DNA of 64,000 bases from Cohnella abietis (GTDB lineage Bacteria; Bacillota; Bacilli; Paenibacillales; Paenibacillaceae): positions 3,942,001-4,006,000 of the forward strand of contig NZ_AP019400.1 of the NCBI RefSeq assembly GCF_004295585.1, given 5' to 3'. Made by a program: the position numbers and the translations under genes. Below the pieces are notes generated by a model. The model was not told the origin of the DNA and searched no databases. It saw only the letters and a list, made by a program, of their open reading frames with translations. This document shows, piece after piece, positions 34,547 through 43,618 of the stretch. Numbering within the stretch: the first letter of the stretch is position 1; each line of letters opens with the position of its first letter.

Positions 34547-34876
34547 TTAGACAGTAGGCCGTTCATCTTCCGGCAGCAAATCTGCCCACTCACGCATGCC
34601 CCCGGTTAGGTTGACCAGCTTCTTATAGCCTTGATCTGCTAGAAATTCGCATGCCTTTAAGCTGCGACTGCCGCCGCGACAAACGAGAATAAGCTCTTCA
34701 TTTTTCGGCAGCTCCTCGAAACGAGCAGGTAAATCTCCCAGCCGTATATGGATCGCTCCCGGAATAATTCCTCCAGCTACTTCGTCGTCCTCGCGCACGT
34801 CGACTATGAATGGCGTTTCGCCTTCGTCCAGCCTAGCTTTCAAATTTTCCGGAGCAAGCACTTGAATCAAGCTCAT
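34547..34876 (-). CDS. Rhodanese-domain protein
   Basis: 109 aa single rhodanese domain, a sulfur-transfer fold. Active-site loop with Cys in VCRGGSRS (about residue 66), preceded by FIVDVREDDEVAGG and IPGAIHI, and followed by NLTGGMREWA. Cytoplasmic. Last gene of an operon with two flavin monooxygenases and an SsuABC-like transporter, 19 bp after the YciI gene; it may carry sulfane sulfur released by the upstream enzymes (inference). Confidence 0.93.
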   Translation of the reverse strand: MSLIQVLAPENLKARLDEGETPFIVDVREDDEVAGGIIPGAIHIRLGDLPARFEELPKNEELILVCRGGSRSLKACEFLADQGYKKLVNLTGGMREWADLLPEDERPTV

Positions 34877-34895
34877 CGTTGACCCTCCCCTAGTT

Positions 34896-35177
34896 CTAGC
34901 TAATCGTCACGTTCGGCGCCCACTTCGCATCCCATTCAAATATCTCATAGCTGCGCACTTCATGTATGACGAACGGATCCTGCTTAACGAGCTCAAGCAC
35001 TTCATCCAGATTAGAACCTCGAAACAGAACGATTCCGCCCCAGCCCTCGAGTAAGCGACCGTTAGCAAGTACTTTTCCCTCTGCACGCAGGCCAGATAAG
35101 TAATCGATGTGCGCTTGTAGATGCTCTTGAGCGTGCTCCTGATTTTGATTCCTCAAAAATACGGCAAAAAGCTTCAT
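34896..35177 (-). CDS. YciI-family protein
   Basis: 93 aa small ferredoxin-like-fold protein of the YciI family. Signature parts: HIDYLSGLRAEGKVLANGRL with the conserved His, and DPFVIHEVRSYEIFEW. Members often have unknown or dioxygenase/dehydratase-like activities in degradation clusters. It lies between the second monooxygenase (33 bp) and the rhodanese (19 bp), so it belongs to the same pathway; the reaction is not known. Confidence 0.9.
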   Translation of the reverse strand: MKLFAVFLRNQNQEHAQEHLQAHIDYLSGLRAEGKVLANGRLLEGWGGIVLFRGSNLDEVLELVKQDPFVIHEVRSYEIFEWDAKWAPNVTIS

Positions 35178-35210
35178 ATAAATCCCCTCCCCAACTTCAC
35201 ATCATTAAAT

Positions 35211-36578
35211 TTACTCCGGAATCTGAATGTTCGCTCCCGGGTGATCCGACAATAAGTGCGGACCCTGCCCGAACAGCTTGTCCCTATACGTGCCTTCGCC
35301 ATACTCAGACTGAACGAGTCCCCTGCGTTGTAATTCTGGAACGACCAAATCAACGAAATCGCTAATCGTTCCTGGCTGAACAATTTGCCCAACACTGAAG
35401 CCATCGACGCCAGTTGCGTCCACGAACTGCTCCATCTGCTCCGCAATCTGCTGAGGGGTACCGATAGATAAGGAGCTGGTGCCGAATGCGCAGAAGTTGG
35501 CGAGCTCTGTCTCCGTCCATTTGTGTCCCGGGTCCTGAGCCTCCGCTTCAGCCATCACTCCGCGTGTATCGAACTTCTTCACGAACTCTTTAAGCTTATC
35601 CGGGCCAGCCTTCGCAAAGTCGATACCCGACCAGGCTCCGAACAGAGCGAGAACGCCTTCCGTGCTAGAATAACGCAAGTAGCTCTCATACTTACTTTGC
35701 GCCTCTGTCTCCGTGTTCGCTACGATTGGCGTCAGCTTCGGATAGAAGAGAATATGGCTTGGATCGCGTCCATAACGTTCGGCCCGCTCACGAATGTCCT
35801 TAACAAGTGCACGAGTCGCTTCTATTGTAGGTGTATTAATGTAGATGCTTTCCGCATGCTTGGCTGCGAACTCGCGCCCACGTTCGGAGTTGCCCGCTTG
35901 GAATAACACTGGTGTCCGCTGTGGCGAAGGCTCGCTCGAATGAATGCCCGGCACTCGGAAATGCTTTCCTTCATGCCGAATATCGTGTACCTTCGACGGG
36001 TCGATATAGATTCCATTTTCCCGGTCCTGCACTACCGCGTCCTCTTCCCAGCTACGCTGCCAAAGCTTGTAGACGACCTCCATATATTCATCTGCACGGT
36101 TGTATCTCTCTACTTTATCGATTTGCTCATCCAAACCGAAGTTAAGGGCGGCACTCTCTAAAGCGGAGGTAACGATATTCCAGCCGACACGCCCCTTGGT
36201 CAAATGATCAAGTGTAGAAAACTTCCGTGCCAAAGCATATGGATTCTCGTAAGTCGTCGAATAAGTTACTGCAAAGCCTAGATTTTTAGTAACTGCTGCC
36301 ATCGCAGGAATGAGATACCCGGGATCGTTAAGCGGGATTTGAATCGCTTGGCGAATTGCCGCATCGCGTTTTCCTTGATACACATCAGGTACGCCAAGCA
36401 TGTCCGCGAGGAACAAAGCGTCAAAGTGGCCCCGCTCCAATGTTTTGGCAAGCTCCGTCCAATAGCTAAGACTTGTATACTGACTGCCTCGATCATCCGG
36501 ATGTGCCCACATTCCCGGAGCAGGAGCGACGCCATTAATTGTAATCGCATTTAGAAATATTCTTTTGCGTTTGCTCAT
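35211..36578 (-). CDS. Flavin-dependent monooxygenase, NtaA/SnaA/DszA family (B)
   Basis: 455 aa, bacterial luciferase-like TIM barrel using reduced FMN and oxygen. The family start KRIFLNAITINGVAPAPGMW, WTELAKTLERGHFDALFLAD, NVVTSALESAALNFG-like INSERT region (GWNIVTSALESAALNFGLD) and FQAGNSERGREFAAKHAES are present. Overlaps its paralogue's stop by 4 nt. About half identical to that paralogue by eye. A separate FMN reductase would be needed; none is in the window. Substrate: probably a sulfur or nitrogen compound, given the operon. Confidence 0.93.
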   Translation of the reverse strand: MSKRKRIFLNAITINGVAPAPGMWAHPDDRGSQYTSLSYWTELAKTLERGHFDALFLADMLGVPDVYQGKRDAAIRQAIQIPLNDPGYLIPAMAAVTKNLGFAVTYSTTYENPYALARKFSTLDHLTKGRVGWNIVTSALESAALNFGLDEQIDKVERYNRADEYMEVVYKLWQRSWEEDAVVQDRENGIYIDPSKVHDIRHEGKHFRVPGIHSSEPSPQRTPVLFQAGNSERGREFAAKHAESIYINTPTIEATRALVKDIRERAERYGRDPSHILFYPKLTPIVANTETEAQSKYESYLRYSSTEGVLALFGAWSGIDFAKAGPDKLKEFVKKFDTRGVMAEAEAQDPGHKWTETELANFCAFGTSSLSIGTPQQIAEQMEQFVDATGVDGFSVGQIVQPGTISDFVDLVVPELQRRGLVQSEYGEGTYRDKLFGQGPHLLSDHPGANIQIPE

Positions 36579-37969
36579 GATGATGGATTCTCCCCCCGTG
36601 TTACACGTGATCCCGGATGCTCCGGCGGCAAACGATCTCCTTGGCCAAACAGCTTATTCCGGAAAGTGCCCTCGCCATATTCCGTTTGCACTCTACCCCG
36701 ACGTTGAAGCTCTGGCACAACCTTATCGATAAATTCTTCGAACGTTCCTGGACGCGTAATATATGCGATATTAAAGCCGTCCACTCCCGTATTGTCCATA
36801 AATTGCTCCAGCTTGTCCGCAATTTGGGTCGGTGTACCGACCACAAGAGAGCCGACTCCTCCGAAAGCGAAAAATTTGGCCAAATCCTCAATGCGCCATT
36901 CCTTGTTCGGCTCGTTCCGGGCGAAAAACTCCAGCAAATAATTCGTTCCGCTGCGTTTCTCCCCCTTCTGAATAAATTCGAGCAGCTCTTGAGCGCTAAA
37001 CTTGGAGAAGTCGGTTCCGATCCATACGGAAAGCAAAGATAGCGCACCTTCTGGGCTTGAGTAGGACAAGTAGCTTTCCAGCTTCGCTAGTGCATCTTCC
37101 TCCGTAATTCCGATGACTGGATTCAGCTTCGGAAAGAACAGCACATCCTCTGGCTTGCGTCCGTAACGAACTGCACGCTCACGAATGTCGCTTACCAAAA
37201 ATTTGGTTTCCTCCTCGGTCATCGCATTGAGGAAAATGCACTCCGCATGCTGAGCCGCAAACTCCCTACCCCGGTCAGATGAGCCCGCTTGAAACAACAC
37301 AGGCGTGCGTTGGAGCGACGGCTCAGATAGATGAACTCCAGGCACTCGGAAATACTTGCCTTCATGCCCGATGTCATGAACCTTGGCCGGGTCCGCGTAA
37401 ACGCGATTAGCCGCATCCTTCACGACCGCGTCTTCCTCCCAACTCGTCTGCCAAAGCTTATAGACGACATCAAGGTATTCGTCGCCCCGATCATATCTCT
37501 CGTCATGATCGAGCTGATGCTCACGCCCATAATTGCGAGCTGCGCTCTCCAGGTTGGACATGACCATATTCCAGCCAATTCGGCCATCGGTCAAATGGTC
37601 CAGTGTTGACATTTTACGAGCAAGCGCATAAGGATGCTCATACGATACCGACGCCGTCAGCGCAAATCCCAAATGCTTGGTGACGGCAGCCATCGCAGGA
37701 ATTGCAAACGACGGATCGTTGCTCGGCGAATACATACCCTCACGTAAAGCTGTGTCGCGACTCCCCCGATAGACATCATAAACACCTAGAATGTCAGCGA
37801 AAAATACCGAGTCAAACCTTCCACGTTCCAGTAGCTTTGCGAGCTCAATCCAATAATCCAAATCCTTATAGCGATCTACTTTGTTATCTGGGTATCTCCA
37901 CAAACCCGCATTATCCTGAACGGGATTGGCCATCTCGACTGCATTTAAGCGAATTCTTTTCTTACTCAT
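36575..37969 (-). CDS. Flavin-dependent monooxygenase, NtaA/SnaA/DszA family (A)
   Basis: 464 aa, same family and layout as the next gene (KRIRLNAVEMANPVQDNAGL, LAKLLERGRFDSVFFADILG, GWNMVMSNLESAARNYG, LFQAGSSDRGREFAAQHAE). Two such paralogues in tandem, as in dibenzothiophene or alkane-sulfonate use and in NTA/EDTA breakdown, suggest two successive oxidations or two substrates. Follows the solute-binding protein by 52 bp. ATG start preceded by AGGAGAT. Confidence 0.93.
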   Translation of the reverse strand: MSKKRIRLNAVEMANPVQDNAGLWRYPDNKVDRYKDLDYWIELAKLLERGRFDSVFFADILGVYDVYRGSRDTALREGMYSPSNDPSFAIPAMAAVTKHLGFALTASVSYEHPYALARKMSTLDHLTDGRIGWNMVMSNLESAARNYGREHQLDHDERYDRGDEYLDVVYKLWQTSWEEDAVVKDAANRVYADPAKVHDIGHEGKYFRVPGVHLSEPSLQRTPVLFQAGSSDRGREFAAQHAECIFLNAMTEEETKFLVSDIRERAVRYGRKPEDVLFFPKLNPVIGITEEDALAKLESYLSYSSPEGALSLLSVWIGTDFSKFSAQELLEFIQKGEKRSGTNYLLEFFARNEPNKEWRIEDLAKFFAFGGVGSLVVGTPTQIADKLEQFMDNTGVDGFNIAYITRPGTFEEFIDKVVPELQRRGRVQTEYGEGTFRNKLFGQGDRLPPEHPGSRVTRGENPSS

Positions 37970-38021
37970 GGCAATCTCCTATCCAGCGCTCTGTTACCCA
38001 GCAAGCGCTTCTCGTTGTGAA

Positions 38022-39092
38022 TTATTTAGGCAAATATTCTGTAGTAAATACTTGATTAACGTCGAGGTCCTTCTTCAGAACATTAAGCTGACGCAATTGA
38101 TCATACAGCTTCGTCCAGCGCTCATTGCTCATGTACCCGAAGCCGTTTGTAGCGGCATCTCCGCCAAAAATAAAGTCCTTCAGCGCATTACCCGAATAAT
38201 CAAGCTCGTCCAGCTTAGCATCCTGAATATTTTCAGCTAGCACCTTGTCGACTTCGCCCACATTGTCCTTAAAGTAATTCCAGCCTTTCGCGCTTGCCTT
38301 CAGGTATGCCTTGACCACTTCTGGGTGTTCCTTCAAATAAGATTCAGTCGTAAAAATAATCGTATAGTACGGCTCGTAGCCAGAATCGGCGACTAGCAAA
38401 TGATCAACATCTACGTTCTGCTTTTCAAATGTATAAACATCGCTTGTAGCATAACCTTGAATAACAGCGTTTTTATCGTTGAGGAAGTTGGCATATTGGC
38501 CGTTGTACTGCATCTCCTTCACCTTATCAAGCTTGTATGCGTCCTTCAAATAAGTCCAATAAGGAGAAGTCAGCGCGGCTTGTACGGTATGACCGTTCAG
38601 ATCAGCAAAATCCTTAATGTTTGCGCCTTTATGGAAAAAGAGTGCATTCGGTGCTTTTTGCAGCGTAGCAGCAAGACCTACAACAGGAATGCCTTGCTCT
38701 CTAGCAAGAAGCAGTGCATCAGCGCTCTCCACACCGAAATTCGCTTTACCGGAAGCCACGATTTGAATAGCAGATACTTGTGGGCCTCCTGCTTCGATAC
38801 TAACTTCTAAATTTTCATCTTTATAAAAGCCTTGCGACTGAGCCGCGTAAAATCCTGCATGAGTGGAGCCTGGAAACCAATCAAGTGCTTGTGTAATCTT
38901 TGTGAGCTCGATCGGCTTCTCCGGCTCAGTGCTAGCGGAAGATGAAGGCGACTCGGAAGCTGTAGCTGATGAGGTCTCCGAAGGTGTGGCAGGCGAAGTG
39001 TTGTTATCTTTACCGCAAGCAGCTAGAACTTGAGAAAGCAGAATAAGCATGCTTAAAGTCACAATTGTTTTACGAGAAAATAGTTTCAACAT
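38022..39092 (-). CDS. ABC solute-binding lipoprotein, NMT1/THI5-like
   Basis: 356 aa. Lipobox LAAC (Cys26), Ser/Thr/Pro linker to about residue 62, then a two-lobed domain starting ITQALDWFPGSTHAGFYAAQ and GFYKDENLEVSIEAGGPQVS, which is the THI5/ThiY-SsuA type. It binds the substrate outside the cell and hands it to the permease upstream. The family takes pyrimidines, sulfonates, taurine and nitrate; linkage to the monooxygenases and a rhodanese favours an organosulfur or ring compound (inference). AGGAGG ribosome site. Confidence 0.93.
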   Translation of the reverse strand: MLKLFSRKTIVTLSMLILLSQVLAACGKDNNTSPATPSETSSATASESPSSSASTEPEKPIELTKITQALDWFPGSTHAGFYAAQSQGFYKDENLEVSIEAGGPQVSAIQIVASGKANFGVESADALLLAREQGIPVVGLAATLQKAPNALFFHKGANIKDFADLNGHTVQAALTSPYWTYLKDAYKLDKVKEMQYNGQYANFLNDKNAVIQGYATSDVYTFEKQNVDVDHLLVADSGYEPYYTIIFTTESYLKEHPEVVKAYLKASAKGWNYFKDNVGEVDKVLAENIQDAKLDELDYSGNALKDFIFGGDAATNGFGYMSNERWTKLYDQLRQLNVLKKDLDVNQVFTTEYLPK

Positions 39093-39148
39093 AGTTAATT
39101 CCTCCAGGTGTAGGTTTGTAGATGAAAATGTAAGTTTATAGATAAGTT

Positions 39149-39937
39149 TTATTTCTCCACTTTCATTTCCGACTCATGCCATGAGCCGAGCAGGCGCTTA
39201 GATAACGCGTTTACGATTAGAAAAAATACGATACCAAGCACGGAAGCCGCTAGTCCGCAGGCGAATAGATACGGCGTCTGTAGACGCATAGCTGCGAAAG
39301 TAATCGCGTAGCCGAGCCCACCTTTACCTCCCCCAACTCCAGCGACATATTCACCGACAATGGAGCCAATAACCGACAGCGTACAGGAGATTTTCAATCC
39401 CGCGACGATGTAGGGAAAGGCGGCAGGAATGCGCAACGACCACATTGTCTGCCAGGGTGATGCGGAATACAGATGAAACAAGTTTTTCAAGCCCTGATCC
39501 GTTGAATTAAGGCCAATTAATGTGTTGGACAAAATAGGAAAAAAACAGACGAGAAACGTAATACAGACGATCGCGTTCATCCCAGACCCAAACCAGATGA
39601 CGATAAGGGGGGCAATGGCGACGATTGGAACGGTTTGCAGGACGATAGCATAAGGATAGACACTCTTCTCAATCGGCTTGGATAAAGCAAGCACAATCGC
39701 TCCCAGCACGCCGACAACGATACTTAACAGGAAACCGAGTACTGATTCGATAGCTGTTGTGGTAACAGACTCTAGCAAAGCTGGACCGTTTTCTGTTGCC
39801 GCTTTAAACACGTCGGTTGGCTTCGGAAATAGATACGCAGGAGTACCGAGCAGCGCTATGCCAAACTGCCAAAGGCTAATGACAACTACAAAAGCAATGA
39901 CCGGTGGCAAAATGGAGCTTCTCCATTTGATTGTCAT
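39149..39937 (-). CDS. ABC transporter permease, SsuC/TauC-like
   Basis: 262 aa from the ATG at 39937, 10 nt after GGAGG; the frame runs further upstream inside the ATPase gene but that is not credible. Six helices. The EAA-type loop reads NLFHLYSASPWQTMWSLRIP followed by AAFPYIVAGLKI. It begins 1 bp after the ATPase stop. Together with the ATPase and the lipoprotein this forms a complete importer. Confidence 0.93.
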   Translation of the reverse strand: MTIKWRSSILPPVIAFVVVISLWQFGIALLGTPAYLFPKPTDVFKAATENGPALLESVTTTAIESVLGFLLSIVVGVLGAIVLALSKPIEKSVYPYAIVLQTVPIVAIAPLIVIWFGSGMNAIVCITFLVCFFPILSNTLIGLNSTDQGLKNLFHLYSASPWQTMWSLRIPAAFPYIVAGLKISCTLSVIGSIVGEYVAGVGGGKGGLGYAITFAAMRLQTPYLFACGLAASVLGIVFFLIVNALSKRLLGSWHESEMKVEK

Positions 39938-39938
39938 C

Positions 39939-40769
39939 TTATAGCGCCCTCCTGTCAGTGCCATGCAGCGCTGTTGAGACTTGCCGGACGTAATCGCCGA
40001 AATCCGCTGTTGCGCGAAACTCCTCTTGCCTCGGATAAGAAAACGGCACATCTACAAGCTGCGAAATTCCTCCTGGGCTTGGCGTCATTACTGCGATTCG
40101 AGTCGAAAGGTATACGGCCTCGAACACATTGTGCGTGACGAACAGTACGGTCATATCCTTTTCCCGTTGCCATATCGTTAACAGCTCTTCCTGCAGCGTC
40201 TGACGAGTCATCTCGTCAAGAGCCCCGAACGGCTCGTCCATCAATAGCAGCTTAGGTTGGGCTACAAGTGCACGGGCGATGGATGCCCTCATCTTCATTC
40301 CGCCCGATAACTGGCGAGGCAACGCCTTGGCGTAATCTTGGAGACCAACCAATTCAAGTGCCTTGCTTCCTTCCAGCTGTCTTAGCTTAGCGGGCACTCC
40401 CTTAAGCTTCAAGGGAAGGGTCACGTTATCCATAACACTGCTCCATGGCATTAACGTAGCATCCTGAAAAACGAAGGAAACCAAGTTGCTCTCTCTTGCT
40501 TGCAGGGATGTTCCGCCTAACACCTCGATGCTGCCTTCGCTTGGTCGCGTCAGGCCAGCTATCATTCGGAACACCGTCGACTTCCCGCAGCCTGAAGGAC
40601 CTACGAAGGAGATGAACTCTCCTTGGCGAATGTCCAAATTCACGTCCCCGACTGCTATTTTGCCATTTTCATAAGCCTTGCTCACATCGGACATCTTGAC
40701 GACAATCGGCGCATTTGTCGGTTTCAGCTGGGGGGATATTCCAAGCTGCTGCTTATCTGGAACGCTCAA
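39939..40769 (-). CDS. ABC transporter ATP-binding protein, SsuB/TauB-like
   Basis: About 276 aa. Walker A GPSGCGKSTVF (about residue 62), Q loop FVFQDATLMPW, signature LSGGMKMRASIARAL, Walker B LLLMDEPFGALDEMTR and the switch His in VLFVTHNVFEAVYL. I prefer the TTG at 40769, ten bases after AAGGAG; a GTG at 40778 is the alternative but touches the ribosome site. First gene of the operon, 76 nt after a clear sigma-A promoter. Confidence 0.92.
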   Translation of the reverse strand: MSVPDKQQLGISPQLKPTNAPIVVKMSDVSKAYENGKIAVGDVNLDIRQGEFISFVGPSGCGKSTVFRMIAGLTRPSEGSIEVLGGTSLQARESNLVSFVFQDATLMPWSSVMDNVTLPLKLKGVPAKLRQLEGSKALELVGLQDYAKALPRQLSGGMKMRASIARALVAQPKLLLMDEPFGALDEMTRQTLQEELLTIWQREKDMTVLFVTHNVFEAVYLSTRIAVMTPSPGGISQLVDVPFSYPRQEEFRATADFGDYVRQVSTALHGTDRRAL

Positions 40770-40844
40770 GTCTGACACTCTCCTTCGCAGGGAAATACTC
40801 TAGTAGCACATATCCCTAGTAAATCACTATGAATATATGCTATT

Positions 40845-40894
40845 AGAATAAGACTAGTGTCGATGGATGTCAACAAAAAATTAAACATACGTTT
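40845..40894 (-). promoter_or_regulatory. Promoter of the ABC/monooxygenase operon with TetR-like operator
   Basis: Minus strand TTGACA (40873-40868), 17 nt, TATTCT (40850-40845). Just upstream is AAAC-ATAC-GTTT (40883-40894) inside the wider ACATA-N8-TATGT inverted repeat (40886-40903), a form used by TetR proteins. The tetR gene ends 75 bp away. Confidence 0.55.
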
Positions 40895-40978
40895 GTTTAT
40901 GTAAATATATGTATTAAAAATAAATACGATTGACATACAAAACAGACGCTATCAAGACTTAGCAGTGGCTTGAAAAAG

Positions 40979-41620
40979 CTAATTGGATAGAGGAATTTGG
41001 GGAACTGTATTCGAGTGAATTGAGGATTGTTGCACGCCTAAGCCCCTTAACACATAAGCAGTCAAATCTCTCAACAGCTCTTCATAAGTGGGCTGCCCTT
41101 CTTCAGTCGCTATCAGAGCAATCTGGCTACGGCTCGAATGGGCAAAAATAGAGGCCATAACGAAGAGAAGAATCGTATCGAGGGATTCAAAATGAAAAAC
41201 ATTTGCTGCTCTCCCACGCTGAAGAACACCTTGAATTTTGGCGTACATAGGCAAAATATGGCGCTGTACAATTTCGTAGCGCACAGTCCGTAAATTCATT
41301 TCATGGCGAAGAATGTTAATAATCTCAGGGTCCTTAAGTCGAAACTCTAGCATGTCCCCCATCAGCAAGCGAAGCTCCTCGGCAGGCTCATCTTGCTGAG
41401 AGACCCCCATTTTATCCACACGATCAAGAGGCATAAAGGTCTCAAACAACGCTTCAAAAATTTGATCTTTTCCTCCGAAGTAGTAAGAAATCATCGCCAA
41501 ATTAGTTCCGGCTTCCTTACTGATCTCCCGGACGCTCGTTCCATCATAGCCTTGCTTGGCAAACAGCTTCTTGGCTGTTACCAGAATACGTAATCTAGCA
41601 TCCATTAAAGTTAAATTCAT
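40979..41620 (-). CDS. TetR/AcrR-family regulator
   Basis: 213 aa from the ATG at 41620, which follows AAGGAG at 6 nt; an upstream GTG/ATG frame start at 41647 is less likely. Helix-turn-helix in residues 12-55 (KLFAKQGYDGTSVREISKEA, TNLAMISYYFGGKDQIFEAL). The C-terminal ligand domain is of the CecR/YbiH-like size. It lies just upstream of the sulfonate-like operon in the same direction, so it probably controls it through the palindrome at 40883. Confidence 0.92.
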   Translation of the reverse strand: MNLTLMDARLRILVTAKKLFAKQGYDGTSVREISKEAGTNLAMISYYFGGKDQIFEALFETFMPLDRVDKMGVSQQDEPAEELRLLMGDMLEFRLKDPEIINILRHEMNLRTVRYEIVQRHILPMYAKIQGVLQRGRAANVFHFESLDTILLFVMASIFAHSSRSQIALIATEEGQPTYEELLRDLTAYVLRGLGVQQSSIHSNTVPQIPLSN

Positions 41621-41716
41621 TTTGAACTCCTTAACATATCCCGACAAAAGGGGGATGAATAGCTACTCTTTTTATTCAGTATACAGGATGTCCTAACTTT
41701 ATGCCCTATCCAAATA

Positions 41717-41761
41717 ATAAGAACCTGAAACCTTCTTTGCAGAAGAGCTCCAGGTTCTTAT
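41717..41761 (-). terminator. Terminator of the stress-protein gene
   Basis: ATAAGAACCTG / CAGGTTCTTAT with inner CTTCT / AGAAG. Located 13 bp after the uspA stop. Confidence 0.65.
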
Positions 41762-41773
41762 CGTTTGTTAATG

Positions 41774-42205
41774 CTACTTGATAATGAGCACGGGAATTTT
41801 CGCTTGCTGTACGACCTCATGACTGACGCTTCCGAGCATCCATTCCCGGATAGGACCGAGACCACGGTTGCCTATGATGATCAGATCACAGTTGTTCTCG
41901 GTCGCATGCTCAAGAATAGCTGTAGCTGCATTACCCTTTAATACAGCGATGCTAGCATAAGGCAAGGATTCGATTTTGTCCGTCATCTGCTGAAGCAGTG
42001 TGTTCTCATATTCCTGTATTTTCTCCTGAATGCCGTCCGTCAATACCAAGCCATAGCCTGCAAGAGAATAAGGAAGACGAGTTACAACGTGCGCAACCGT
42101 CAACCTGCTACCCGGATGGCTTCCTACGATTTTAACGGCATGAGTTAAAGCTTTCTCAGAAGCCTTAGAACCATCGTACGCTGCTAAAATATGATGATAA
42201 TTCAT
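41774..42205 (-). CDS. Universal stress protein (UspA family)
   Basis: 143 aa alpha/beta nucleotide-binding protein. Start YHHILAAYDGSKASEKALTH with the conserved Asp; ATP-binding signature GNRGLGPIREWMLGSVSHEV (G-2x-G-9x-G-S type) near the C-terminus, then KIPVLIIK. Members bind ATP and help survival under energy or oxidative stress. Divergent from the class II aldolase gene, with 126 bp between. Confidence 0.94.
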   Translation of the reverse strand: MNYHHILAAYDGSKASEKALTHAVKIVGSHPGSRLTVAHVVTRLPYSLAGYGLVLTDGIQEKIQEYENTLLQQMTDKIESLPYASIAVLKGNAATAILEHATENNCDLIIIGNRGLGPIREWMLGSVSHEVVQQAKIPVLIIK

Positions 42206-42331
42206 CCTGACTCCTCCAATTCGTTGATAGCTTTACTTTAACGCTAATTTACATTGTTCGATGTGAAAACCCTCACAGTTAGCCGCAGTCATATGTGGTA
42301 AAGTAAGGAAAAATAACAAGGAGCTGAGACA

Positions 42332-43618
42332 ATGAAGGTGGAATTATTGCATCCGGCAGACCAAATTCTGCTCATGATGGAACGAATTTATGGATACGGC
42401 ATGACGACGACCTCTGGCGGAAATTTATCCGTCATGGATGCGTCCGGGGATATTTGGATTACACCAGCAGGCATTGATAAAGGTACACTTACAAGAGGAG
42501 ACATCGTTTGCGTCAAAGCAGATGGGACTGTAGTTGGTCATCATAAGCCTTCCAGTGAATATCCCTTCCATCGTTTAATATATGATTGCAGGCCTGATCT
42601 GAAGGCTGTTGTTCATGCTCACCCTCCAGCTCTCGTATCCTTCAGCATCGTCAGAAGGATTCCGGATACAAGGCTATTGCCAAATGAACGCCACATTTGC
42701 GGTGATATTGCTGTAGCTGATTATGCATTGCCAGGCAGTCAGGAGCTAGGGGAAAACATTGCAACCGTTTTCAAACGTGGCATCAATGCTGTCATGATGG
42801 AAAATCACGGTGTCGTTGTAGGTGGGTTAGACCTCTTCAAAGCTTTCCAATGCTTCGAAACACTTGATTTTTGTGCGCGTCTTGAGATAAAAGCTAATCG
42901 GATCGGAATCCCTTCGCTCATTACCGATGAGCAATTTGTAGCTGCACAAGTGGCGGATACCGTTCATTTGGACGAATATGTCGCCACTGAAGTAGATACC
43001 CAAGAACGCGGAATCCGGAGAGATATGTGTACATTTATCAAAAGAGCCTATGACCAGCGTTTGTTTACAAGCACGCAAGGTACATTCTCGCAACGACTTT
43101 CAGATGATACCTTTATCATCACACCTTATGGCCTAGATCGTAAATATATGGAGCCAGAGGATTTAGTCACAATTAAGAATGGAGCTGTCGAAGCCGGGAA
43201 AGCACCAAGCCGTTCCTTCCTGCTGCACCAGAGCATTTACAAGCTTCATCCGCATATTAACAGTGTCATCATCGCACATCCGCCTAACATTATGGCATTT
43301 GCAGTAACTGACAATGAGCTGGATTCAAGAACGATTCCCGAGAGCTACATCCTCATGCGCCAAACACCAAAGCTTCCCTTCAACTCGGTATATAACAACA
43401 TTGAAGGTACAGCAGCTAAGTTTACTAAGGATACGCCGATCGCCATCGTTGAGAACAACTGTGTCATTGTCACTGGCCAAAGCTTGCTAAATACCTTTGA
43501 CAGATTAGAGGTTGCGGAATATAGCGCCAAGGCAATCATCTCTACCGAAAGCCTTGGCGCAATCATTCATATCGACGATCAGAAAATACGCGATATTGAA
43601 ACGGCATTTAAGCTGTAA
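42332..43618 (+). CDS. Double-domain class II aldolase/adducin protein
   Basis: 428 aa made of two tandem class II aldolase domains of about 210 aa each. The first (residues 1-200) has TTSGGNLSV, KPSSEYPFHRLIY, the metal-binding VVHAHPPALV and a third His in MENHGVVV, as in L-fuculose-phosphate aldolase. The second (215-428) has TQGTFSQRLS and IIAHPPNI, with the first zinc His replaced by Ile, and VENNCVIV in place of ENHG, so it has probably lost metal binding and become structural. Ends overlapping pflA's 3' end by 11 bp on the other strand. Likely a sugar-phosphate aldolase or epimerase; substrate unknown. Confidence 0.88.
   Translation: MKVELLHPADQILLMMERIYGYGMTTTSGGNLSVMDASGDIWITPAGIDKGTLTRGDIVCVKADGTVVGHHKPSSEYPFHRLIYDCRPDLKAVVHAHPPALVSFSIVRRIPDTRLLPNERHICGDIAVADYALPGSQELGENIATVFKRGINAVMMENHGVVVGGLDLFKAFQCFETLDFCARLEIKANRIGIPSLITDEQFVAAQVADTVHLDEYVATEVDTQERGIRRDMCTFIKRAYDQRLFTSTQGTFSQRLSDDTFIITPYGLDRKYMEPEDLVTIKNGAVEAGKAPSRSFLLHQSIYKLHPHINSVIIAHPPNIMAFAVTDNELDSRTIPESYILMRQTPKLPFNSVYNNIEGTAAKFTKDTPIAIVENNCVIVTGQSLLNTFDRLEVAEYSAKAIISTESLGAIIHIDDQKIRDIETAFKL

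Noticed and set aside
34547..34876. Mobile-element rhodanese
   Set aside because: It is embedded in an orderly operon with short gaps and a terminator behind it, so it is part of the pathway and not an insertion.
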